The notes below the pieces were generated by a model. It was not told the DNA's origin. It searched no databases and saw only the letters and a list, made by a program, of their open reading frames with translations. From Charina bottae (taxonomy: Eukaryota; Chordata; Lepidosauria; Squamata; Charinaidae): a stretch of 64,000 nt of DNA. The position numbers were made by a program, and so were the translations under genes. Shown in pieces: positions 12,290-24,139 of this stretch; the first letter of the stretch is position 1, and every line of letters starts with the position of its first letter. Location of the stretch: NCBI GenBank assembly GCA_023362775.1, contig JALMGJ010000003.1:178689725-178753724 (forward strand). Direction: 5' to 3'.

Positions 12290-15200
12290 GACCCTGGGTG
12301 AGAGCCAGGTGGGGTGGGAGTGACTGTTGGTGGGTGTTGGTACCTCTCCCTGACCAGTGAGAGAGGTTGAGGGAGAGGTACAGAGTATGAGCGGGGGTGG
12401 TGCTGGACCCTAACAGTGCCGAGAGCGAGAGCTGGTGCACTGGGGGGTCTTGTCACTGCCCGACATTGTGTGCGACTGTATGATGGATGAATGGGATAAG
12501 GGACCCTTGATTAAGCCCAGGAATTCCGGAGGTCTGGGAGTGGAGGCTACCAGGCCAGAGCCGGGAATCTCTGGGGGCTGTGTGGCGGGCTATTTGATTC
12601 AGGTGGTGACGGGCAGGGGACGGTATGACGGGAACCGGAGGGCAGGCCATCATTGGGGAAGGCGCCCCCGGTGTTTGCTACTGGTGGCGCGTTCCGGCCC
12701 CCCGTGTTCATACCCAGGCCCTGGTAAGCAGATCCTCGTGGGCTCCGGTCTCCGACTGCTGCTGCTGAATGCCAGGTCGGTGAACAACAAGGCCCCCCTT
12801 ATAGGTGACCTAATCATAGAGGAGGGGGCCGACCTGGCGTGTATTACCGAGACCTGGCTGGGCCCAGAGGGGGGAGTAGCCCTCTCGGAGATATGCCCAG
12901 CCGGGTTTCGGGTGTGGCATCAGCCGAGACACCGGGGCAGGGGAGGAGGGGTGGCAGTGGTCATCCGAGAGTCCCTTGTGGCCTTCAGGGGCGCTGCTCC
13001 ACAAGTGACCGGGTGTGAGACCCTGTTTTTCAAGTTGGGTTCACGAGAACAGTTGGGAGTGTTGCTGCTCTACCAGCCTCCCTGCTGCGTAGCAACCTCC
13101 CTGCCTGAGCTGCTCGAGGCTGTCTCGGGGTTGGCGGTGGAGTTCCCCAGACTTATGGTTCTGGGGGACTTCAATCTGCCATCTCTGGGACGGTCCTCGG
13201 AGGCGGCCCGGGAGTTCATGGCTACCATGGCAGCTATGGGCCTGTCTCAGATTATTCGTGACCCGACTCGTGACAGTGGTCTCACCCCGGACTTAGTTTT
13301 CTTGTCTGAGCAGTGGCAATGTGATCTGAGGGGAGAGTTACATCTTTCCCCATTGTCATGGTCAGACCACGCCCTGGTGACCCTGAGACTCTCTTGTGCT
13401 ACCCCACTCCGCAGGGAGGCGGGACCTATTCGATTGGTCCGCCCCCGGCGACTGATGGACCCAGTGAGGTTTCAGAAGGAGCTGGGGGTTATTCCCGAGG
13501 ACTTGCTTCACGGTCCAGTGGAGGTCCTGGCCGCGGCCTGGAATAAAGCCGCGGCCGGAGCCCTGGACAAGATCGTGCCTATGCGACCTCTCCGGCCCTG
13601 CTCGACCCGCTGCTCTCCGTGGTTCACGGAAGAGTTAAGGGCTTTGAAGAGGGTTAAGAGACATCTAGAGCGCCGCTGGAGAAAGACGAAGACTGAATCT
13701 GACCGAACACAAGCTAGAGCTGCAGTTAAGGCCTACCTTGTGGCGGTAAGAGCGGCGAAACGTGAATATTTCTCCGCTCTTATTGCGTCCGCAGAATGCC
13801 GCCCGACGGCCCTTTTCAAGATTACAAGATCACATTTGGGTCGGGAGCAGGGCGAGACCCACTTACAGGGCCGTTCGGAAGAGTTTTCTGAGCATCTGCA
13901 GGACAAAATCGCTCAGATTCATTCCAAGTTGGACTCCAAGCGTGAGACAAGATCTGGGGAGATGCCAGGGGCTCGTACTTACCACGTTATCTGGGAACAG
14001 TTTGATCCTGTTGCGCCTGATGAAGTAGACAGGATCCTCCGGATTGTAAACGCCACCACATGCCAGCTTGACCCATGTCCCTCCTGGCTGGTGAAATCAG
14101 CTAGTGAGGTGACATGTGGCTGGGTCCAGGCGATGATTAATTCGTCCTTGAGTGAGGGGGTGTTCCCGGCTGCCTTTAAGGAGGCGCTGGTGCACCCCCT
14201 CCTCAAGAAACCTTCCCTGGACCCTACAATCCTGGGCAATTTTCGCCCAGTCTCCCACCTTCCCTTTTTAGGAAAGGTGGTTGAGAAGGTGGTGGCGCTG
14301 CAACTCCAGAGGATTCTGGATGAAACAGATTATCTGGACCCCTTCCAGTCAGGTTTCAGGCCGGGATATGGGACGGAGACCGCATTGGTCGCACTTATGG
14401 ATGATCTCTGGCGAGAGCGGGATGGAGGGAGTGCGTCCATCCTTGCTCTCTTAGATCTCTCAGCGGCTTTTGATACCGTCAACCATGGTATACTTTTGGA
14501 GCGGCTCGAGGAGTTGGGGGCGGGCGGTGTGGTTTTGCGCTGGTTCGCCTCCTTTCTCCAGGGCCGCTCCCAGTCGGTGTTGATAGGGGAGGAGAGAGCT
14601 GACCCACGACCCCTGACTTGTGGGGTACCGCAGGGGTCGGTTCTCTCTCCACTCCTATTTAACATCTACATGAAGCCACTGGGCGAGATCATCCGTCACC
14701 ACGGGATGAGGTATCACCAATATGCTGATGATACCCAGTTATACATCTCCATCCCGGGTGAAGTTAGTGATGCGGTCAATGCCTTATCTCAGTGCCTGGA
14801 GGCTGTGGGGGTCTGGATGGGGAACAACAGGCTTCAACTGAACCCTGGTAAGACGGAGTGGCTGTGGATTGATGGCCCCCCTGGATCCGGGAAGTTGTCA
14901 TCTTTGGTTCTGGGGGGGGGTTGCACTACCCCACTCGGATCCAGTGCGGAATCTGGGGGTCCTCCTGGACTCGCGACTCCTGCTTGAAGAGCAGGTGGCA
15001 GTCGTGGCCAGGAGGGCCTTTGCACAGCTGCGAGTTGTGCACCAGTTACGCCCTTTCCTGGATCGGGAGGCCCTCCGAACAGTCACTCACGCCCTTGTCA
15101 TCTCCCGTATAGACTATTGTAATGCGCTCTACATGGGGCTACCCTTGAAGAGTATCCGGAAGCTTCAGCTGGTGCAGAATGCAGCGGCGCGAGCAGTTAT

Positions 15201-15784
15201 GAGTGCCAGAAGATCGGCACATGTAACACCTCTGCTTCGCGAGCTGCATTGGGTGCCAGTTTGCTTCCAGGTCCAATTCAAGGTGTTGGTGATTACCTTT
15301 AAAGCCCTACATGGCATAGGACCAGGGTACCTGAGGGACCGTCTCGTCCCGATAACGTCGACCCGCCCCACCCGTACATGCAGGGAGGGCATGCTTCGGA
15401 CCCCCTCAACAAGACAATTCCATCTAGCGGGGTCCAGGAGGCGTGCCTTCTCTGCGATAGCGCCCGCCTTGTGGAATATTCTGCCCCCGGAGGTGAGACT
15501 GGCCCCCTCCCTCCTGGCCTTTCGGAAGGCCCTTAAGACCTGGCTTTGCCACCTGGCCTGGGACGACAGAGGTGGTAGTGCCTCCTGGGGTTGGCTGGCC
15601 CCATAGCTCTACTATCTATTCTGCGGGTCCAAGCCCATCCTGGATTTTATTTTATTATGTTTTGTTTGTGTTTTTAGATATTTTGTATAGTTTTAAATTT
15701 TTATTTATTGTAACCCGCCCAGAGTCCCTTGCATGGGAGATGGGCGGGGAATAAATTTGAATAATAAATAAATAAATAAATAAA
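12290..15784 (+). mobile_element. L2-clade LINE copy 1, nested in BovB
   Basis: Begins at the BovB break (gcgtatat/gaccctggg) and ends in (AAAT)n at 15784, after 'taacccgcccagagtccc' and the 'gggcgggg' hairpin typical of squamate L2 3' ends. At most 2-4 bp of target is duplicated, which fits L2. Compared with copy 2 the 5' end is shorter. It lies antisense to DLGAP1 and to the BovB host element. Long stretches are identical to copy 2, so the family was active recently. Confidence 0.92.
12435..15606 (+). pseudogene. L2 ORF2, endonuclease plus reverse transcriptase, one frameshift
   Basis: One open frame covers 12435-14987 (850 codons) and a second, in another frame, 14869-15606. APE endonuclease blocks are 'LLLLNARSVNNKAP', 'ITETWLGP', 'VLGDFNLPS' and 'WSDHALVTL'. 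RT blocks are 'PFQSGFRPGYGTETAL', 'LLDLSAAFDTVNH', 'GVPQGSVLSPLLFNIY' and 'YHQYADDTQLY' (YADD catalytic box). The C-terminus holds 'LLRELHWVPV' and 'FKALHGIGPGYL'. The only break seen is a run of nine G at 14912-14920, one base longer than the corresponding segment of copy 2. Start codon choice is uncertain, since clear homology begins only near the endonuclease. Confidence 0.92.
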
Positions 15785-16293
15785 ATTTGGATCACTGTGA
15801 TGTTAAATGGCTGACCCTGAATTCGAATTGAGATCATTCTATCGTTTTTTGGATTGTATCCAAGCACTGCTTTAGCCACTTTATTATTAATTATGAAGAC
15901 TACTCCATTTCTTCTGTGGTCCTCTTGTCCACAGTAGTAGATCTGGTGGTCATCTGATGTGAAGTGGCCCATTCCAGTCCATTTCAGTTCACTGACACAC
16001 AAAACGTCTATATTTAATCTTGCCATCTCACCAATAACCACATCCAATTTGCCCTGGCTCATAGATCTTACATTCCAGGTTCCTATGGTGTGTTGATCTT
16101 TAGAACATCGTCGTTCACCACCAGCACCGTCGGCCACTAGCCGTCCTTTTGGCTTTGAGGTAGCTGCGTCATCACATCTGGGGCTAGTTGAACTTATCCT
16201 CTGTTCCTCCCCAGTAGCATTTTGACCATCTTCCGACCTGGGAGTCCCATCTTCCCATGGTATACCGACATATCTCTGGTTGTACTGATCCAT
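15785..16293 (-). pseudogene. BovB ORF, endonuclease N-terminal part
   Basis: Reads from about 16293 downward: 'GTWNVRSMSQGKLDVV', then 'LCVSELKWTG', then 'GVVFIINNKVAKAVLGY' and 'NDRMISIRIQGQPFN'. These are the first blocks of the APE-type endonuclease that nicks target DNA before reverse transcription. The frame is open up to the L2 insertion and then runs into L2 tail sequence. The rest of the endonuclease resumes at 12289. Confidence 0.9.
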
Positions 16294-18196
16294 TTAGTTT
16301 TCACGGCAAGAATACTGGGGTGGGTTGCCATTACCTTCCCCAGGGATCGTATTTAGTCTGACCTCTCTGCCACGACCTTCCCGTCTTGGGTGTCCCTTCA
16401 CGGTTTAGCTCATGGTTTCATTGAGGTGCTCAAGCTCCAGCACCACGACAAGGTAACAATCTCCTTTGCTGGAGTTACTTACTTTACTTTATAGTAGAAT
16501 AAAATTAAATGAAAAAGTTATTTCTGAGAACTGCTTAATAATATCTGTATCCAACTATCCATAACAACTCAGTGGGGAAATTAGTTTTTAGCCTTGTTAC
16601 ATAAATATTTATTTAAGAAATTTGACATTGTTCAATATGGATTTCAACAGATAAATAAATATATAATGTTGGAATATTGAACTGAGAATTAGTGAAGTGA
16701 TGAAACAGATGAAAGTTCCTATTGTGTTGCTCTAATGTAGGGAAATAGTATAGAACCTCTGAGTATAATACACACACTTTCTAAACGGTTAACAATAATA
16801 AATAAACTCTCATTTAAATATCTTACTGAAGAATTTTAGAAGTGTTCAGTCATATTTGCGAATAGTTTGAAGGGCAATCCGAAGATTGGTAATGCTATTA
16901 ATTGGGATTGTCAGCCCTAACATCAAGGGAAAGATGTGAATATTGGTGAATTGATTGGAAACAATTACAAAATGCAATCATCTTAGTGTACAGCTGTAAT
17001 GGAAATCAAGCATAGGGCACATTTGATTTAAAGAGAAAAAAAATTACCACACCACCCCCAAGACAAGTTGGACAAAGAGGAAATTGATTGGAGGATCTGT
17101 CTAGAATGCCTGATGTTAGTTACAGTCACAATGGTAGAAATAAGAGAAGCCCTACTGGATCAGGCCAGGGCCACAATTTTGTTTCTTACAGTGACCAACC
17201 AGATGCCCCTTAGGTATTTACAAGTAGGAGGTGGAAAATATACCCCTATTACCATTGTTCCTACAACTTGTACTTATAGGCATGCTCTGCCTGACCCAAA
17301 TATAATATAAAGTCTTAAAAATTAATAGTCCTTGATAGACCTTCTATTCATGAATTTATTTAATCTTCTTTTAAAGCCATCCAAGTTATGGGTCATCATC
17401 ACTAGAAGCTTTGCTGGAATGTCTATAAAGGTAAGATAAGGTACCATTAAGTCCAAGATTTACCAGCATATTTAATGAGCAGTGTTAAGAAAGAGCAGTG
17501 TCAAGAAGTAACTTTCTTTCAGATAAGAACATAACATGGACAAAGGAAATGCAAGCACTAAAGAAATGTACCAGCAGGGAGGCAAAAAGAGATTTTGAAA
17601 AGTGGGATTTTTATATCCTTTATTCACCAACAAAAACCAATTTAAATAAAGAGTAATTAGAAACAAGCTAGAGAGTCAGCTGGGTATTTTATTAAAAAGT
17701 CATATGGAAATTGCTAAGCAAGTGCTTATGCCAAATGAATACTTTTGGGAAGAGGCACCAAAATATTAAGACAATAGCATCAATAAGAAATGAATTTCTA
17801 TGATATGATTATTTCTATGATTATTATTGAATGATCCAACAAAAATTTGTAAAGCATCCTTACAATTGGTCTCTGTATTAGGAAACTGCTAAGAGGCAAA
17901 TGAAATTCCAGCTTTCAGGTATTCATTTTCCAATGTTTGTATAGTATTATAATTATCCAGCTGTTGCATAGTTTACAGGAAATTACAGGGCAGCTAAGTC
18001 GATTCAGGTATATTGGTGGAAAGAACTGTTAAAAATACTTATCAAACATATGGATATAGTAGAGCAAGTCCTGCTAAAAAGAATCTATATAGCTTCTGTA
18101 ACGGTACAGCCTGTTTTACTAAGCTATTGGAGTTATTTGATAGGGCCAACAAGCATGTAGTAGGAGTGAAATAAAACAGACATTATTTATTTAGAG

Positions 18197-18486
18197 CAGA
18201 GCTTTCCAAACTGTGTGTCGGGACACATTAGTGTGTCGGCTGCAGTGTCTGGGTGTGTCGCGGATGCTGCTGCCTCTGAGCCCTGCCAGGATTCCGCACA
18301 GGTCCTAGTGCCTGCCTTGTGCCTTGCTGCCTCCAAACCTGCTGTGATTCCGCACAGGTCCTAGTGCCTGCCTTGTGCTCTGCTGTAAGAGTGTGTTGCG
18401 AAATGATGCCCTGCTGTAAGAGTGTGTCGCGAAATGATGCATGTCTAAAAAGTGTGTCACCAACATGAAAAGTTTGGAAAGCTCTG
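18197..18486 (+). mobile_element. Complete hAT MITE, 290 bp
   Basis: Perfect 8-bp target duplication atttagag at 18189-18196 and 18487-18494. Terminal inverted repeats are cagagctttccaaac and its complement. The interior holds 'gtgtgtcgcgaaatgatg' repeated twice and a repeated 'tccgcacaggtcctagtgcc' block. No transposase. Confidence 0.88.
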
Positions 18487-19274
18487 ATTTAGAGTTTCAA
18501 TAATGCTTGGGGCAGTTTGAAAAATGATTTTCTGTACTGAGCACTGATGATGTTCAGCATCAGACAAATATGCAGGTTAATGGTAGAAAAGTATGATGAA
18601 GGACAGACTTTCAAAACTATAATACCTATTTCCAAATTGTTAATTAGTCTTAAATGCTGCTATGATACTGATTGATCATAAGCCATGTTCTATGAAAAGA
18701 CATTAATTCTGCACAAAACTAGCTTTAGGTTATTCTAAAGAGACAGACTGCTTGTATGACACTGGTTGTGTTATTTTTCTGCCTCACTGTGCAATTTTTA
18801 CATATTACTTAATTGGATCCAGGATTCTTGAACTGGGTGGTTCTCGATCTGAGCAAAATTATGACATATAAAATCCTTGCACATTCTTTAGCAATGGGAA
18901 AAAAAAAGTAATGTCCAAATCTGGTAATAATTACAAAAAGACCAAAAGAAGAAAACCCATTCAAAGAAAAAAAAATCTAGTTATAGCATATTGAATGCCA
19001 TTATATGAAATCAGAAATACACTTTTGTCTTGAATGCAGTGTTCTGCTATAGAGCGCATGTAAACAGAAGTCACAAAAATGAATTAAAATATATTATTGA
19101 AGCTGAAACTGATTATTTAATTGTAAGAATTATCTCAAAAAAAATCCCCAAACAAACAACAACAAAAGAGAAAGAAAATTGTTTCTGAAATTAGAAGTTA
19201 ATTATATTGATACTAAGGACTAAGCTACACATTGTGTTAAAGAGTTTCAGCTCCCCTTTACTCATAATTAAATA

Positions 19275-19710
19275 CAAGTAGTACTCTGTTAACAATGGCA
19301 ATTGGGACTGGAATTGCCATTGCTAAGTGACACGGTTGTAAAGCATGACATCATGTGATCACACTGCTTAGCAACAGCAGTTCTGGCAGTCCCGGTTGCC
19401 ATTGTTAAGCGAGGACTGCATGGGTCGTTAAGCCAGAACATCACATGACTGTGACTTCCAGCTTCCTGCCAGCTTCCCCATTGACTTTGCTTGTAGGAAG
19501 CCAGCAGGGGAGGTCACAAATTGCGATCACATGACCACAGGACGCTGCAAGGTCGGAAATCTGAGATGGCTGCCGAGTGCCTGGATTGTGATCATGTGAC
19601 TGCAGGGATGCTGTGACAGCCAGGACTCCAAGGACCGTTCGTAAGTCCCTCTCATTCAGCGCTGTTGCAAGTTTGAACTGAATGAATGGACATAAGCTGA
19701 GGACTACCTG
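19275..19710 (+). mobile_element. Complete Tigger/pogo-like MITE, about 436 bp
   Basis: TA duplications at 19273-19274 and 19711-19712. The left end is caagtagtac (decayed) and the right end gaggactacctg. The interior has the family phrases 'gctaagtgacacggttgt', 'gcgatcacatgacc' and 'ttgcaagtttgaactgaat'. It is the best intact member here and the reference for the four others. Confidence 0.8.
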
Positions 19711-22054
19711 TATTCAAAAGTGAAATATGGATACAGATAAAGACCATGCCATTTCCCCTCCTCATATATACTCCCCTCCCATAAGGGTTTATAAAAGGAA
19801 AAAACAAACCTCCTCTCTTGGTACTAACTAGGGGAAGGGTTTATCAAGAGGGAAGCAAGGGAAAGTTCTAAACCAGAACAACAGAACTGGTGGCTGCAGG
19901 TTGCCAGCTGCTCCCTAGAGTTTGGGTATGTCCAGCTGAAGGGTACCACCAAATTATAATTTCAGTGCATAAGAGGGAAAAAATAATTAAATACATGGGA
20001 TAATCATGTCAACTTTACTTAATTGTTCAATTTTCGTTTCATTTCATTCTTATCCTGACTTTTGGGATTGTGACATCCAGCATGTCAAAGGCTAAGAAAG
20101 TTGCAAGCCCATGGAACAGAGTATTAAGTGGTAGAAGGCATTTTTATCTTTTCAGAGAATTCTGCCGTAAGGATGAGGGGCGCTTTTATGTGTACAAAGT
20201 AAGGAGTAGCTAAATGGACATAATAACATAAATTGCCTGAATTCACTGATTGCTATCCATTGTCCAGGTATAAGAAAATTAGGTATAAAAAAGGAAAGCT
20301 ATGCAATCAGGCTTGGAGAAATAGTTAAAAAATTCAAAGCCAGCTGCCCTACTGACCTCCAGCAGTAAAAACAAATGCAGAATTCACAATAGCCAGCAAC
20401 TGACTAGAAGTGGTAGGAACCACTATTGCCTAGTTAAATCACCACTGGGAGAACACAAAAAGAACCACAGGGCGTATCAGTGCTTATCTGAAGAAGTCCA
20501 TCTCATCTCAATTCTTCAGCTTTATCAAAACTAGTGTTGTCATTCCTTGGTTTTGAAATATGATTTTTTTTTTTTACTACATGCAGACTATAATCATAGA
20601 AGAGTATATTAAGCATTTGGATTATTTATAATGACTATAATTATTCATTAAGGCTTTTGTGTAAGGAAAAGGCTAAAACTTTTAAGACTGATTCAGAAGT
20701 TAGTGGAAAAATTTATTTCTCAAAAGAATTTTCATGGTTCAATTCTGCCTGTCTTTTCATGCAGTCCAAGACATGATTTGTTCCCTGGGTTCATTATATA
20801 ATTTCTTCAAACTAGATTTTTTAAAAGTGCTTTTGTTACATTTTAGATTTAATGCCATTACATTGTACTCATCATGTATAGCTTTTGAAATTTGCAAAAC
20901 TCAAAACTGCCTCATTAATATCCTCCTCATACAATAAATCTTAGTGTGGGGAGATTCACTATCAAGATAACTTCTTCCAATATTTGTGTTACTTTGATGA
21001 GGAAAACACCCAGAACTTTTCTTCTCTTGTTCTGCATGTAACCTGAGTGCATACAGATGGAGTTTATGATCAATGCATTCCCAACACAATTACATATTTT
21101 ATTAATGCAGATATTTCAGTTAGGTTTTGGAAATAAATACATATTGTTATGTCATTCATAAATTGTTAAGATTTATTGTTACAACAAAACTCAGTTTATC
21201 TATTGTTTTAGTGGAGCCTATTTGCTAAACTAATCAATAAAATGAACTACATAAAAAGTACTAATGAAATAATAATAATAACAACAAAAAAGAATCTGGA
21301 AAATTAGGGTATATGCAAAATAATATCATAGACCCTATTATTAAAAAAATGTCTTCCTTGCTAATTTATATTAAAAAAAAACAATTAACCCACAATGAAT
21401 CAAATGTTGAAAGACAACACATAGCAGCAATGCACTGCTGCAGATCAGGTGGCATGATAACTATTTTAGCCAAGTCTGGAACATTCACAATTCCTGATAT
21501 CTTGATATCCCAAATACTGGGGACATAGCCAAGAAGACCATATGTATCTTTAACACACATATTTATCCAGAAACATGCTGATGTCAGCTCAAAATGTAAC
21601 AATAATAGGAGTATTCTGTACTTCATAGTTTTATAGTAGGAATACCAGAAAATTCTTAAATGTAAATTATAAAGATGAGCCAAGGGAAGAAAATTCATAT
21701 CATGAATGTGAGTTCTGTACCACTGAAATCAGTATGATTGAAACTTCTTGAAACATTTACCAAGTCACCCAGTGTGTACCTACTCTGATTCACCATCAAG
21801 AAGATGGTCATAGGGAGATGGTCAACCACACTTGCTGTTTAAGGATGACTTTTTATCCTTCAGGACTATCTTCACTGATATTTGTTGACAACTTTGTCAG
21901 AAGATGGAAACATCTGCCCAGAAGTGCTATATTATGGTTTCTTTCAGGAAGCTATACTAGTAATGGCCTTTGATCAGGCTAAGCTGGCACTAAGATAGCA
22001 TGTTATGGATGTAGAAAAGCAATTAGGATAACATTGCCGTCCAACAGATTTAGA

Positions 22055-22102
22055 AAGCCAACTTTATAGTAAGCCAACTTTATAGTAAGCCAACTTTATA
22101 GT
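22055..22102 (+). repeat. Perfect 16-bp tandem triplication
   Basis: aagccaactttatagt repeated three times without a mismatch. Confidence 0.97.
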
Positions 22103-22578
22103 ATCAAAATACACAAATTAACTTATGGTGTTAAAATGTAGAAGAGACTTTTCATTAGCACATTTTAATATATAGATGTATTGGAAGTTTTTTGTTTTTT
22201 TTTAAAAAAACCTGTTTGCAGCTTGGCTTTGTCCATACATAGTGGATATCATTGTAAGTATATTTCTGCATATTTTATAGCACCCCTTGTAGTTAAATTC
22301 CAGACCACTCAAATTCATTTTATATTCATTTTTATTGTTGGATTAGAATGACATAATTTGTTCAATTCAATTCAATAATTTAATTTAATTTAATATAATT
22401 AATTTGTAAAAATATTATTTTATTGTATGTAGAGCCCATCAACAGCTGAGTATTTTACTGCAGTTCTATTGTGCCATTGACCATAATGAAGAAACTCAGT
22501 TTATCAGGACCCTAAGATGGCTGTTTGGATAGACTCAACTTCCTACAATTGATGCTTAATATAGGACTGTTCTGAATA

Positions 22579-22583
22579 TAGTC

Positions 22584-22614
<31 letters not shown>

Positions 22615-22625
22615 AAGTTAGTTGG
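22579..22625 (+). repeat. (AGTT)n microsatellite
   Basis: About ten tetramers with one 'agta' variant. Confidence 0.9.
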
Positions 22626-22949
22626 TTTGCAAATCTCTACCAAGGCTATATATTATTTGTGAAAGTTTAGGCTCTTTATTTCTTTCTCAGTCATGGTGAT
22701 ATTATTTTTATAAGATTAATTTATTTCAAAGATGGGCAACTGAGGCATGCATGTTAAATTCAAGTTCAAAGAGAACTGTCGGATATATGGTCTTACCAAT
22801 ATAGCAACACAAAAGTAGTCTACCTGCATCTTGTATAGCAACAAACCTTTGCCTAGCAATAGCAAAGCAGGATACACAAATACAATTTAAAATTATAAGT
22901 GCAAAGAAAAGGCTGTTGTGATGTTGTTGTTACCATGTACACCATTACA

Positions 22950-23635
22950 AAAGCTGTCTTAACTTGTTCAGTGACCGTTCAAAATTACGACGGTGGGGAC
23001 TTACAACCGGTCCACAAAGTTGCAGCCGTCGCAGCATCCCCATGATGAAGTGATCACGATCCCGGTGCTTTGGCACCCAGCTTGTGATTACGATGTTGCA
23101 GTAAGCCATGGTCACGTGATCGCCATTTGCGACCTTCCCTGCCAGCTTCCCACAAGCAAAGTCAACGGGGAAGCCAGCAGGGAAGGTCACAAGTTGCTTC
23201 CATAAGTCGCTCCCGCCGCTTTTTCTCCCGAGGAGCCCTACTACAGATTAGAATATCCCAGGGATCTTGTACTCCATAGCGCCCCTTTGACTGCTTGCAC
23301 TCCATAGTGCACACACACCTGCAGCACTTCCCACTCACCCACGTCTGTAGTGCACGCTTGCCCGCAGCACCCCCCACCCACGGCCCTCTCTGGCCTGCCT
23401 GCACTTCCCAGTGCCTACCTGCAGCATCCTCCCCTGCAGCATCCCCCCCACCTCCACTCCTTTGCCTGGGACTCTCGCCTCTTCCCGCTTAATTATTTGT
23501 GTGGTCCTGGGGTTATGACAGGAACCGGGACTACCATCACTAAGCAATGCGGTCATGTGATGTCGCGCTTTACAACCACATCACTTAGCAATGGCAATCC
23601 TGGTCCAATTGCCATCGTAACTCGAGGACTACCTG
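22950..23635 (+). mobile_element. Tigger/pogo-like MITE with GC-rich interior
   Basis: Right end ctcgaggactacctg followed by TA at 23636-23637. The left terminal repeat is largely lost but 'agtgaccgttcaaaattacg' is recognisable. The interior 23250-23480 is a C-rich stretch (cagcacccccc, cagcatcctcccc) unlike the interior of other copies. It ends 257 bp from exon C. Confidence 0.7.
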
Positions 23636-23892
23636 TATTACTAAAAAAGGACTAATCATCTGAGCATAAGCAACTACAGAGTGTTCTCACTATGCACAAT
23701 TAGCAGCAGCAGTCAACAAAAGACAGAAAGACAATACCAGTTTTAAAGGACATCTAAGGAGAATGAAGCAAGTGGCTGTACAGGACATGAAGGATCATAG
23801 AATTCACAGAATCTAGAGTTCAAAAGGGCCATTTGGGTGATTGCATGTAACATTCAAAAGTATGAATGGAGAGCAATCCAATGAAGACTTAC

Positions 23893-24133
23893 CAGTGCTG
23901 CTTTGGATGGTCCTCACAGTGGTGGCTGTGCGAGGTGGAGATGAGGATCTCAAAGACAGACATTCATCGTCTTGGGAACAGCCCTTTTCGATTGCTCTCA
24001 CATAGCTGTGGCTCCTCATGCGGAAACACCCAGGCATCGGCAGATCCAGGGCCTCTACTGCCTGAGACTCTAGTTCGCTGAATACAGACTCACAGACTGA
24101 TTCAAACTGGCCATTTACTTCCATCTCACTCAC
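23893..24133 (-). CDS. DLGAP1: DLGAP1 coding exon C (GK-binding repeat 5)
   Basis: Third coding exon, 241 nt (80 codons plus one base). The acceptor reads CTTCTTGCCTGCAG and translation starts in phase 0 with V-S-E-M-E-V-N-G-Q-F. The donor is CACTG/GTAAGT, leaving phase 1. It contains the fifth repeat, FRMRSHSYVRAIEKG (SY at exon residues 43-44), followed by a Ser-rich, probably disordered segment (S-L-R-S-S-S-P-P-R). The first nine bases, GTGAGTGAG, are a good donor consensus in coding sequence, and they nearly repeat the first bases of the preceding intron. The next exon of the gene is not found below 23892 in this window. The length is not a multiple of three, so skipping would shift the frame. 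Membership of the gene is certain from phase, order and motif; the paralogue call is less so. Confidence 0.92.
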
Positions 24134-24139
24134 CTGCAG
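24128..24139 (-). promoter_or_regulatory. Juxtaposed 3'/5' splice site (recursive-splice-like)
   Basis: Read on the minus strand, the exon C acceptor TGCAG is followed at once by GTGAGT, a consensus 5' splice site. Acceptor-donor fusion of this kind is the hallmark of recursive splice sites in long neuronal genes. Here the bases also encode V-S in frame, so the donor reading may be a coincidence of codon choice. Function is inferred, not shown. Confidence 0.4.

Larger units (their letters stand above)
9828..16482 (-). mobile_element. Full-length BovB (RTE) LINE, split by a nested L2
   Basis: BovB sequence occupies 9828-12289 and 15785-16482, about 3.16 kb after removing the L2 between them, which is close to full length. 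A 10-bp target duplication, tttactttat, flanks it at 9818-9827 and 16483-16492. The minus strand gives a 5' UTR (with the BovB-like phrase GGCAACCCACCCCAGTATTC), an apurinic endonuclease, an RT and a 3' UTR. The 3' end carries the sequence related to the Sauria SINE tails. Coding is broken by two nonsense codons as well as the L2 insertion. Confidence 0.93.
1..23892 (-). other. DLGAP1: DLGAP1 intron downstream of exon C (partial)
   Basis: The intron begins GTAAGT at 23892 and runs off the low end of the window. I found no further DLGAP1 exon in it. Its recognisable content is mobile DNA, listed separately. Stretches where I see nothing beyond AT-rich DNA are 1-829, 2346-2714, 3290-3850, 3920-4920, 7107-8260, 8990-9817, 16493-18188, 18495-19272, 19713-22054 and 22103-22949. 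Confidence 0.8.

Noticed and set aside
12435..15606. An 850-codon frame that could be taken for a host gene
   Set aside because: It has APE endonuclease and YADD reverse-transcriptase blocks, an (AAAT)n tail and a second copy at 57-61 kb: an L2 LINE.
17068..17310. 80-codon plus-strand frame
   Set aside because: No motif, no splice context and no similarity I recognise; chance frame in intron.
1..23892. Next DLGAP1 exon (Tyr-Lys-Pro-rich segment expected after exon C)
   Set aside because: No open frame with that character and splice sites was found; it is probably below the window.
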